Part shown: one piece after another, positions 21,943 to 32,700 of the stretch
Layout: each line of letters opens with the position of its first letter
How positions within the stretch are numbered: position 1 is the first letter of the stretch
From: Gentiana macrophylla
Taxonomy: Eukaryota; Streptophyta; Magnoliopsida; Gentianales; Gentianaceae
Length of the DNA: 64,000 nt
NCBI GenBank assembly: GCA_026214975.1
Contig: CM047817.1
Span: 58,710,246 to 58,774,245, forward strand
Direction: 5' to 3'
Program-made: the position numbers and the translations under genes
Notes under the pieces: generated by a model
Told to the model about the DNA's origin: nothing
The model's input: only the letters and a program-made list of their open reading frames with translations
Databases searched by the model: none

Positions 21943-23255
21943 TGTTTGACACATTTTAGTTTTAATGATGAGTGCCAGACTAGATGTTATAGAGCAAAGG
22001 AAAAAAAGATGTCTAGATTAAATGTATAGGTTTACTAGAGTTTGACCTTTGTATAGGTTTGATAAAACAAGCACTGTAAAGAGGTCAGCTGACTTGTTCA
22101 GCAGACCTGTCTAGGTCAGTTGAGTGTCTAGGTCAGTAGAGTCTAAAAACCTACTGATGGATGAAGGCTGAGGGACTAAAACTCAGTAATGAAGGCTGAG
22201 GGTTCAAACTCAGTATTGAAGATCAAAATTAGTAATTAAAGTCAAGGATATGAGATCAAAATTTAAGGAAGTCTGTGATGACCTAAACTGATCACATATA
22301 CCTTATGTAGAAGGTCTAAGTTCCATTAAATTTAAGTGATGACCTGAACTAGGTTATGTTTAAAATGGTGTACTCTAACTTCAAAGTAAAAAGTTAGATG
22401 AGAAGCAGTCAGCTGAATTTTTTATTAAAACACAGCTGACTAAAAGCCAACTGACATTCAAGGACATCAGCAGACTTAAATATCAAGTATCTGCTGAATG
22501 TTCAATGCAAATTAATCCAAGTTTTTCTGGAAGATTAAATGGTTAAGGATGATTTACAAACCTTGGATTAATTAGTCAATCAATGGCCAAGATGAAAAGA
22601 ATGTTGTAAGGATTTCAGAGCCATGTTAAATGGATTTATTTCATTGGTTGATAGACTGGACTATCAGAAGGACACTATCAGTGTCAGTCAGGTACATCAG
22701 AGAGATTTTTAGGAATATTCAGATAATCCAGTAACGGTTATCATTCAAATTAAAATTCAAATCACAGGATCTACACCTACCTGTTTCTAGTGATCAGTTT
22801 GTGAAGCCATAGCTATTGGTCAACGGCAAACAGTTTAGGGATTTTTGTCACAGCTACCTCAAGAATCTCTAGTGAATTTCCTCCAACATCACAGGATAAG
22901 AGTGGACTGACAGGATTACACCACCTTGAACCACTATAAATCTTGCCTACTTTACTTTGCTGCATTTACATTCTGCAATTACTTTATCCGCATACTTATC
23001 ACATCAAATTGACTGAACTAGGTACTGAATCACACCACTTGCACTATTGAGTATCTAATACTTAGTATCATATTTATAACAACAAGTAACAAGGCTTAAT
23101 TTAATATATTCCGCATCAACAAATTCAAAAGCGTTAATAGTCAGCAAACTACTGAGTGGTCAGCAGACTATTGACCTTGCTAAGTTTGTGAAACTCCAAA
23201 AAGTTTCAAGTGTTATTTTTATTCACCCCCCCCCCCCCTCCAAACATAACCAACG
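21943..23255 (+). repeat. 3' LTR of the Sirevirus-like copia
   Basis: Begins TGTTTGACAC after the PPT. It contains short repeated phrases (CTAGGTCAGT twice, GAAGGCTGAGG twice near 22165-22200) and ends in a 14-C run and AACCAACG. The end is placed by similarity to the CCAACA end of the minus-strand LTR at 3120, with CA changed to CG here. About 1.3 kb. The 5' LTR is off-window, so no TSD can be tested. Confidence 0.7.
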
Positions 23256-24028
23256 TGGGAAGAAATGCCTCGAGTCTCAGAGATGTAATCACGGCGTCGT
23301 AACGGTAACTCAATCACTTGGCATAGTAAGTCACTGTAAAATCCTACAAGACTAGATGAAGAGGTGGAGCAGCACCTCTTGTAGATGAAAGATCAGTTAG
23401 ATCTTGGGGCTTATGGAAGAGGTCGGACAAGCCCTCGCCACGTGTCATCTTGCTATTGACTAAAATTTAAATGAAGACAGAGAAATGTAATATTAACGGC
23501 CCGGAGCCCCATATCAGGCCTAAAGGTAAACCTAAAGCCCAGGTGGGAAATCGGTCTTGCTCGCTCCTCAGGCCACCCTTGGTCGGCTTGGTCGCAACGG
23601 AGATGAGCCAGTGCAGTTCGGGCAGAGAGGGCCTAAGGGGCTCGACTTAGGTCGGCCAGATCTTCCCTTATCTGGTATTAATACACATGCTTAAAATACA
23701 AGATAATTATCGGAAGATACTAAGGATCTTTTACCCATTAGGACTTTGGACCTATCATTGAAATCGTTCGTGATTATCTCCTAAATTAAAGGGATTAACA
23801 CGTAAAGAATCTGTAATACTTTCGGGACAAGTAAACTGGACGAGATGTCCTCTATATATACAGTCCCAAGGAACTACATGATGCTTGATTCCTGAACAAT
23901 TACACGATACGTAGGAAACTCAGGATACCACATATTCCAGACTCAGTCTAAAACTAATCAAACATCACCCCTGTTTTTAGGTCTTATTCTAGAGATTGTT
24001 CTTGAATTATAGTAACCTGGGTAAACAC
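23256..24028 (+). mobile_element. 3' end of an older Tat-like element
   Basis: A PPT-like TTGGGGCTTA is followed at 23414 by TG, as at 19977. Later parts match the Tat LTR in order: CCACGTG near the start, ATATATACAG before GGAACTAC (around 23855-23875), TTGATTCCTGAACAATTACAC and ACGATACGTAGG. Similarity is partial, so it is a diverged relative. The chromovirus at 24029 is inserted in it; the interrupted sequence resumes at 42300. It probably was also the target of the copia on its left. Confidence 0.55.
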
Positions 24029-26124
24029 TGTAACGCCCCATTCCCGGACACCGAGTCTTTATCCAGAAAGAGCACTTGGCACAAATATATCAAATAAAAT
24101 TCAATAATATATGTAAGCCTTACGTCACACATCAGAACCAAAATGACGCGGAAGATAAAACAACTCAGGAAAAACAAAAGATCGAACACACGGTTTTGAA
24201 TGTTGTGAACACTAAATCCAATAAAGAATACTAAACCAACCAATATTCAAATCCAAAAGAACTTAAACGGAACCAATCCAAAAGAAAGACAACATTGTTT
24301 GCAACGAAATCAACAACATTATTGAAAGAATCAAAACAATAAGAACTGTGTCTTTAAGAGCTCCATCTCACACGTCATCGTCAAAGAACTCATCAACATT
24401 AGCAACCTGTTCATCTTCTTTGGGGAAAGAAAAAGACAAACACAAAGTAACGGGGTAAGTACATAGGTACTTAGTAACGCGTAGAAGATCGCATAACGTC
24501 GGTCTCATAAAGAAATAAAAGCAACGCCGTCTTTTATTAATTCATTCCGTTATTAACCCTAGCTAACTATCATATTATGTTCATAGCATAACATAAGGTT
24601 CCACAGTTATCTAGCTTAGCTCAAGTTTGTTACATCATGAATAACAAGGGCACTATGCCTAGTAATAGGATGTACTAGGACAACTGAGTGCAACCTACTT
24701 AGAGACACGCTCTAATAGCCCCGGGAATATCTGAGTCCCGATAGTGTGATGACCGGCAGAGTGTACCAGATGCTTTATTTAGCCAATCGATTGACCGGCA
24801 TGGGTACAGTCTACTTTGTCTGGTCAGAGAACACATCCCGATATTGTACTATGCCTTACCAAGCATTGCATGATGTTTAAGATTATTAATCTAACACATA
24901 CATTTGATTAGATGTTTAACTAGCCACCTAAGTTGATTCACATAAAAGGCTCACCTATCAGTCTACTCCCTCTTCTTAATACCACTAGACTCTAACAATC
25001 CTAATACGTACACAGACATCGATAAACCCTAGCTTATCGAAGCACAAGGCAAATCCAAAGCTTTCGATGGTCCCATACTTCATCTTTTTAGGGAATCCAT
25101 ATGGTGCCAAAACTAAACTCATAAAAAGCTATTTCAAGGCTTTTTCACGTAAGGTTAAGCAGTAAAAACATGATTATAAAGCCTGAAACCAAGCTGACAC
25201 GACAAAACAGTAAAAACGGAATAAACGGGTCAAACGCCCGTTTGACACCCTGTAGACGCCCGTTTCCCTTGAACGAGCGTCCACAAACCCCCAAACGCCC
25301 GTTCGTGAAAATCAGCCACATCCTGTATCTAAATTGAACCCTCAAACGCCCATCCGCAATACCCAAACGCTCGTTTGAGCTGCCGCTACCGCAAACGTCC
25401 GTTTGCCCTTGTTCAAACGCTCATTTGCCTGGGTTTTACCCAGAAAATCTGCAACTGTCAAAACGCGATTTCCAACCCAAATCCAACCCAAACTCCATCC
25501 AAAATAGAATCAAAACCATGAAAATAAGCATACAAATTGCTCTATAACTTTATGACACCTTAATCATACGATATGAACACCACGTTACCTTAAATTGTGT
25601 GGTACAACGATCCAAAGCTTCAACTCGTCAAAAGTTTAACCTTTAACTCCAAACCTATAAACGACCAATCCAAAGACAATCACTACGATGTTTAAACTCA
25701 GAAAACGTAGCTTAACACAATGATGAATAAACCCTAGTATCAAGAACGAGGAGGGAAAAACTTACGTAAACGGATTTAGGGATTATTGATATCAAAACGA
25801 TCCTCGTCTCGTGGTGATCCTTACATTCTGGAGATGTCTGCATTTTTTATCAACGGATTAGCCTAGAGATTCAAAAGTCTCTCCTCTTCATTTTTTCTCA
25901 AACTTGCACCCCCAGTATTTTTTTCATAAAACTACAATTAGGTTAATTTAGGATTAGTTTTCCTTTTATAATCCCAATTAAATCTAATTATTCCTTATTA
26001 ATTAAATCCAATTAATCCCTTTCCTTTTCTTTTCCCTTTTTTTAATCCTTTAAAACAATACCAAATATTCAGATTTTTCGTGAAAAGACAATGATGCCCT
26101 TTTTGAAAAATTAGGATATTACAT
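24029..26124 (-). repeat. 3' LTR of the chromovirus
   Basis: 2,096 bp, nearly collinear with 40201-42294 (2,094 bp) apart from scattered substitutions and small indels. Contains the CAAACG repeat cluster at 25231-25430. The plus-strand view shows GGACACCGAGTC near its start and an AT-rich tract near 25900-26040. Confidence 0.92.
25231..25430. repeat. Cluster of palindromic CAAACGCCCGTTTG-like units in the LTR
   Basis: Seven or eight units of the form CAAACG-x2-CGTTTG or half of it occur at about 25231, 25254, 25292, 25342, 25363, 25392 and 25413. The same cluster occurs in the other LTR at about 41403-41597. The perfect unit is a near-palindrome. Confidence 0.75.
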
Positions 26125-26139
26125 TCCTCCCCCCCTTAA
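26125..26139 (-). other. Polypurine tract of the chromovirus
   Basis: Minus strand AAGGGGGGGAGGAA directly precedes TGTAATATCC of the 3' LTR. Confidence 0.85.
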
Positions 26140-26159
26140 GAGGAGTTTCGTCCTCGAAA

Positions 26160-26474
26160 CTAGATCGTACCTGGTAGATGAGGGAACTCTAGGAACTCGT
26201 TGAACATGTCCTCTTCCACTTCCAAAGTGGCTTCAGTCGGTGCATGATTGCTCCATTACACTAACAGTAACGGGATCACTCGCCTCTTTATCATCTTCTC
26301 TTTTCTATCCAGAATCTTTATCGGCTTCTCCATATATGAAAGATTATCTTGCAACACTTCCGGATCAATCTCAGATTCCGCGTCCACTTTAGATAGACAC
26401 TTCCGAAGCATCGATACATGGAAAACATTGTGGACCCTAGACATCGATTCCGGTAACCGAATTCTATAAGCCAA
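26160..26474 (-). pseudogene. Integrase end and chromodomain of the chromovirus
   Basis: The frame carries the end of integrase (H-N-V-F-H-V-S-M-L-R-K) and a chromodomain: Y-M-E-K-P-I-K-I-L-D-R-K-E-K, R-V-I-P, then an in-frame TAA at about 26256 where Q-W-x-N-H usually starts, A-T-L-E-V-E-E with Leu replacing the conserved Trp, and F-P-H-L. Chromodomains of this group are thought to steer integration to heterochromatin. The stop codon and the lost aromatic residue argue that this copy is non-functional. The frame ends at 26160. Confidence 0.85.
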
Positions 26475-26534
26475 CTTCCCAACTCTTTCGATGACATCAA
26501 ATGGTCCTACATACCTTGGACTTAGTTTTCCTTT

Positions 26535-27917
26535 CTATCCGAACCTCTTCACACCCTTCATCGGAGACGCTCGAAGGTAAACTCTATCCCTGACCTCAAA
26601 CTCTAGCGGTCTTCTTCTAACATCGGCCCAACTCTTTTGACGATCTTGAGCGGCCTTCAGATTCTTCCTTATCAACTCGATCTTCTCCTTGGCTTGCTGA
26701 ACCATCTCCGGCCCTGTGATATGTTTCTCTCCCACTTCATCCCAATAAAGTGGAGTTCTACACTTCCTACCGTACAAGGCCTCAAAAGGTGGCATACCCA
26801 AACTAGCATGGTAAATATTGTTTTAAGCAAACTCAGCCAAATTGAGGTAATCTATCCATGATCCTCCGGCATCCAAAACACAAGCTCTAAGCATATTCTC
26901 GAGAGTCTAAATTGTTCTCTCTGACTGCCCATCCGTCTGTGGATGAAACGCTGTACTCAAATCAGTCTTCGTCCCAAAAGCTTTTTGTAAGCCCTTCCAA
27001 AAGCGACTGATAAATCTACTATCCCTGTGGGACACAATAGATAAAGACACACCATGAAGCTTCACTATATTGTCGATATACATAGTAGCGAACTTCTTTA
27101 TAGTCATGTCCACTTTGCATGGCAAGAAATGGGCTGATTTTGTAAGTCTATCCACAATCACCCAAATCATGTCATGACCGCCCTTCGTCTTAGGCAAACC
27201 GGTGATGAAATCCATCGTGATATTCTCCCATTTCCATTCCGGTATCTCCAATGGTTTCAACAAACCTCCTGGCTTTTTTTGTTATGCTTTCACTCTCTGG
27301 CATGTATCACATCTTGCCACAAACTCTGCGATCCCTAACTTCATACCAGGCCACCAATATCTTTGCTTGAGATCTCTATACATCTTAGTGGCTCCCGGAT
27401 GTACCGCAAAAGCAATCTTATGAGCTTCATCCATAACCTTCTCCCTTAGGCCATCCACATTGGGCACACACAAACGATCTCCGTACCAAAGATGACCGCT
27501 CTTGTCCAACCTGCGATAGCCCTTCAGAGGTTTCTCTCGAGCTACTCGCTTCAAATCAATCAACATAGGGTCTTTATCTTGCTTAGCCCGAATCTCATCT
27601 AGCAAATCTGACCTTGCCATCAATGGCGCCAAATTCTGAGATTCACATTTCCTTTCAATCACTTGAATCTGCATCATATCCAACTGATCCACAACTTCTT
27701 GCAAGGTAGTGATAGCATTAACCGATCTCCGGCTAAGTGCATCAGCTACAACATTCGTTTTACCCGGATGGTATTGAATGTCCAAGTCGTAATCTTTCAC
27801 GAACTCCAACCATCTTCTTTGTCTCATGTTCAGATTCTCCTGAGTAAAGAAGAACTTAAGACTCTTATAGTGTCTCCAAAGCTTCAGAGCAAACACCACT
27901 GCTGCCAACTCCAAGTC
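26535..27917 (-). pseudogene. Chromovirus RNase H end and integrase
   Basis: Minus-strand order from 27917: L-E-L-A-A-V-V-F-A-L-K-L-W-R-H-Y of RNase H, where an in-frame deletion of about 12 codons removes the T-D-H-K catalytic-Asp segment, then [10 protein letters not shown], the integrase zinc motif (H-P-G-A-T-K and C-D-T-C), a stop near 27282, the core with M-D-F-I-T-G-L-P, H-R-D-S-R-F and T-D-G-Q-S-E (D-D-E complete), a stop near 26907, and P-F-E-A-L-Y-G-R-K-C. RNase H is interrupted between N-Y-P-T-H and D-L-E by the element at 27923. Confidence 0.9.
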
Positions 27918-27922
27918 GTGTG

Positions 27923-29739
27923 TGAAGGATGTAGGATCTTAGATCTAAACGAGTAAGATATACGTGCAACGGATGGATTACGACTTATATTTTTTTTAGG
28001 CAAATTTATTTTATTAATAAACGAAATAAAGAGCTACAAAGTTGAGTGCCATATCCCGGCCCGCCCCAAGTTTACGTGATAGAGTGCATAGTCTGGCCTC
28101 CTTAAACCCTATGTGTGGCAAACCCAGTGTAGGAAAATCCACCACATAGGGAAGAGTACTCGCTCTATGCCCTATGTGTTCTCCAAACGGCGGTTGTTGG
28201 ACACCCTTCTTGATACACGAACCTCCTTGATATGCAACACCAAGAAAAACTAAGAGTTTTTTCTTCTTCTAAAACCCTTGACAAGAAAAAATAAATTTTC
28301 CTCTTTTTTTTCTAAGGTGGTCGAAATTTTTTTTGCCAATCCTAAGGCTTGGGAGAACTCTCTTTATATAGGAGAGTAATCCTTGTCCTCCAAGGATTTA
28401 ATAATTAATAGATAATTATTACATTAATCCTTTATTCCAAATAAAATGATTATCCCAAACAAATTAATCATATTTTTATCTAATATTCCATGAATTATCA
28501 TTTAACAAATAAAAGATAAATCACATGTCAAATAATTATCCAAGAAAACTAATTTCTCTCTAATTAAATAACATCAAATTGGCGCCACCTTGTAGGGTTA
28601 CTAAGCCCACATAAAATATCTTTTATGTGTATTATATTATTTAGCCCAACTAAATAATATGCATGCATATCAATTAATTAGCCCAGCCAATTAATTATCA
28701 CTGAGGCCCAAATAACAAGATTATTAGTCCGAATTACAGAAGCCACATCGGGGACCATGGACCTATAACCAGTAGCTCCAATAATTAATTATTCATCGAA
28801 CCGAATAAGTACATTAATTATTAATTCCGGGATTACGCCACCATAAACCCGAAACTGAACTCTACCGATTATAGGTGTATACTTATACTCAACCCATAGA
28901 GTGAATAAGCGCCCATTGATATAATCACTACATACGGATTAACCCTCCATAAACCTGCCCATTCGAGTAGGAAGTCTCCGTGAACCCGACTCTCGAATAT
29001 CTTATCCTTATTTACCATTAACCCCTAATGACCAATTAGTATTCATATTTGACTAGTAGCTAATTAGTCAAATGCGAACTCCCGGGATCGATCACTTTCT
29101 TAGGGCTAACAAATAAGGGGACTGTCTCTCTACTTTCCGCAGAAGGAATGGATTCCATGTCCGTGGAAAATCGTAACTACTCACTCATCGGAGATAGTGC
29201 CAATGAGAAGTGGCTTGGAACACATATTTAAGTGAACCGTAACTAACACATCAAACACTACCCCGAGACAAAAAGGCACCCTCGTGATCACCTCAGATTA
29301 AGTTTGATCCATATATGATCATCTAATGATTTAATAAGATTCCTCGATTACGGAATTATACCGAGAAATACAGATTAAATCGGTCCAAATTCTATATGAA
29401 TGCCATCACATATAAATGCCCCACGTAGGTACCCTCTACCGATAGTCCGGATAAGACTATCACACCCTAAGGTGTTCAGGCGCATTATTGGTGTTTTAAT
29501 CAAGAGACCCTAAACTCGATTAAGTTCACCACGGACTAACAGCTTTAAGCATATCTTCACTAACTCAATCCTCACGTGTAATCCATACACTGAGTTAAGT
29601 GGTTACATACAGATATACTTAGGGTTTGCAGCAGTGTATTACTTTACAAGCACAAAGCAAGTAACTAAGATGAGATAAATTCTGTCATCCATTATTAAAA
29701 ATAATTACACAAATTGTCTTTCGGGCACTGCACCTAACA
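27923..29739 (-). repeat. 3' LTR of the LARD-like element
   Basis: 1,817 bp. Matches 35186-36920 except that about 27990-28190 here (ATTTTATTAATAAACG to CTATGCCCTATGTG) has no counterpart in the other LTR, which has an unrelated ~95-bp segment instead. The remainder contains four GCCCA-type phrases between AT-rich blocks (about 28605-28710). Confidence 0.88.
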
Positions 29740-29752
29740 ATCTCCCACTTGC
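29740..29752 (-). other. Polypurine tract of the LARD-like element
   Basis: Minus strand GCAAGTGGGAGAT immediately precedes the 3' LTR, as in many copia elements. Confidence 0.75.
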
Positions 29753-32700
29753 ACGAAATGACAAGCAACGATTGTTTTTAGAGGACACCCTTTCTCATCT
29801 TATTCACAACATTCTCCCACTTGCTCTAAAAGCAGATGAGACATATCCATCAATGCCGTATCCTCCAAGCACTCGACTTGGTACACTGATTAGTTAGGTT
29901 GTCGACTCAAGACAATCTTTAGGATTGAAACGTTGCCGGTCCTTCCAATCAGGCGGTACTCTCTCTCAATATGCTTTTGACTTCTTGTGACTGAGAAGAT
30001 CCTTCTAAGCTATCTATTCACTATTTTCACAATGAAGTGATATCAGCTTATCAGACCTGGAATTACTCCCAGACCAAAAAAGGAAATCATAAGCACTATG
30101 AGTAAACACTGAGCCCGAGATCAACTTAATGATAGTCCTTAATTTGACTACAAGTCAGAATCAGTGTAGTCAACTATATTCATGTTTGCACCTGAATATA
30201 CAAGCATATGATTCCTCGTTCTCTTAAGATACTTAAGGAGGTACTAAACCGCTATTTATTTCTCAAATCCAAGATTCGATTGCAATTGACTCGTTTTAAG
30301 CTGACTTGCCCGTATCCCAGAGAGACTCTATCCCATTTTCTCTTTATCCGAAGATTTGGAGAATCATTCCTGAGAGGTAGAGTAGGACTACTCTCGATGA
30401 ATGCTGCACCGTATATGCATAATCATCTTAACCAACAAGACGGATGTGATAGTCAATGACTCACTCTTGTGAATTTGACCGAATCAAATTCATAGAATAT
30501 AGTCCAATTCTCTCATCCAGAGAATCTTGGCGTGTCAGTTTCTGACTTCAGATAACACGCTCATGCTGTTTTCAACAGTTTCAGTGTTACCTTTCGCGAA
30601 CACTAATACTACTATTTTACCAATATTGATACCAGTCTACAAAAGACTTATCAATATTCTGGTCAAGTCCACATATTTTAAAACATGCAACTTTTAATGA
30701 CCGAGAGGTTCTCTTACATCCACAAAAGGACAGAAGTCCCGGCAGTCAACCTGCCATTTGTTCTAACCAAGACCCTTCTGTTCCGAATGAATCCAGGCTC
30801 TGTTTTTCGGCAAGAAAGTCTTAGGGAATCACCCATATTTTCTGCTTTCTAACGGAATCTAGCGGAGTGGTGAGAGAGTTCAAGGTCTGGTTAACTCTCT
30901 ACTTTTTAGGAATCACCCCTAGACCACTCAGCTTTGGGCTGAAAGTTAAACTTTCCTATTCATTCAACATATTTTCGACGTAGATCCAATTACTCCCACT
31001 GGGCCTGAGACACTCAAGTGGTTCTACAAGAGGCTGAACAGAACTGGAGCACCAAAACTCCATTCACAAGGTTAATGCTTTCAAACCAACCTCTATGATC
31101 ATAATCCTATACAGCCCACAAAGAGCCATAGGTTATCAATCACCCCAGCAGACTGTAAAGTCCACAAAACCACAATGGGTCAATGGTTAAACCATACTCC
31201 CACTGCGTTTTAGGTGGATTGACATTCTGATCTAGTAGTATTTATTAGTGTAGTCACCAACAACCGATGTTGGACATGGTCTGATTAAATCAGATAGTAA
31301 CTACCTTTGGGTAACCGTAATCCAAGGCTTAAGACTGTTACGTATAGATTCTATCAGAAGGTTTGTGACAGTTCAAACGTCACTTTCTGATTTCAAGAAT
31401 CTTATAACCAACCTTCACTCGTCATATTAAGACATTTTACAAACATTCAAAATCTGAACATATGCGCAAAATCTCCAGTCCTACCTTCAAGCATTAAGTG
31501 CTAAATGCCTACATTTACGGAAGTGGTGTGAACCAAATTCACTCATTATCCATAAATTCACTAGCATTTTCTAGGTAGACTTCTCGGTTTACATAATAAT
31601 GTTAACCATTATTTTGCAACCAATTATCTTAATCGAGTTTAGCAGTGTATTGTAGCACATCAATAACTATATAGGGCAAGTCTATGGTTTCTTCCTCAGT
31701 GAGAAACATTCCACTAGGAGGCACGCCAAGCATCAGTCCCAAGACTATGCGATAGCCTATTTCTGAGCATGGAATACTCTATTCTCTGCTAAAATCAGAG
31801 ACTCATCCTTATATTCTTTCGATAAACTAAACCGTGTTTTGAGTAGTTATTAGACAAAATGTCACCACTCAAAATCTCCCACTAGCTTGTATCTCTCACT
31901 AGACCCCGAAGGTTATGATGAACAAGCTATGTTACCCCTTCAAATCTATTACCCCTTCCCAATTGAAAGGAAGCTTAGTCATTGTTCCTTTAAGACAGTG
32001 TTCCGAGACTGGGAGATAGAAATCACCCTTAGCCAGTCATTAGGTCTTATCTCTAGGATACATGCACTAATTAATAGATTTTGAAGAATCGTTTATCTTA
32101 ATACGGAAACCATTCGCCAATAATAGTTTAAGACGTGTTACATATACCTTTTCAGCATTTCTTAGTGGTTCTGACTTTATCAAACAAAAGTCTGAGTCTC
32201 GTATTCGTACTACAAATGTCATTTTCACTTTCTATGAGGCAACAATATATCGAGTTGAAAGTGAATCCATTTTTTTCAACGAATCTGTAAACAGAAAAAT
32301 AAATTTTTCTGTGATATTCAAGGATAGAATCCGAAATTCATTTCCTTATATCACTCCCACTATTCTATCTGAAATTACTGCCCATTGTTACTCTATTAAT
32401 CGTTAATGCAAAGCTCTCTTGTTCTTCCAAAGAACTTAGCTCTCGAGTCGAGTTACTCGGTTAAGAAAGTTGCTAAGGATTCATTGGTTAGTGATCCGAA
32501 AACACTTTCCTTATCCTATACTTTCTTTACTTAATGTTTCGGTTTAGCCTCAAAACTTTAGTTAAGATGATTAACACTTATAGACATTCTTTCCCATTCT
32601 TAACTTTCCTTAAAAGGAAATAGTTTTGAACTAGCTGTTCGTTTGAGTAGACACTACTCGTGAACTGTGGGATGTCTAATGAAAGCGTTACCCAGTGGGA

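Larger units (their letters stand above)
4824..23255 (+). mobile_element. Sirevirus-like Ty1/copia element with long 3' aORF (5' part off-window, interrupted)
   Basis: Order on the plus strand: integrase (from 4829), RT, RNase H (to 7454), a short spacer, a promoter-like region, a long extra ORF (8151-10639 and 20506 to about 21830), PPT (21930-21942) and 3' LTR (21943-23255). The Tat gypsy element at 10640-20505 is inserted in the extra ORF and is bounded by a perfect 5-bp TSD. The minus-strand element at 1-4823 is inserted in integrase. The PPT, the order INT-RT-RH and the extra 3' ORF fit the Sirevirus (SIRE/Maximus) lineage. Coding is degenerate. Confidence 0.85.

Noticed and set aside
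23414..24028. Solo LTR of the Tat family
   Set aside because: The PPT-like sequence directly before it and element-like sequence further left suggest the 3' end of a longer truncated element rather than a solo LTR; the far end is too diverged to prove either.
25231..25430. CRISPR-like array in the chromovirus LTR
   Set aside because: Units are short, irregularly spaced and imperfect, in plant DNA; there are no uniform spacers.
30208..30459. 83-codon ORF in the LARD interior
   Set aside because: No motif, no start context and opposite to the element's sense strand; length is expected by chance.
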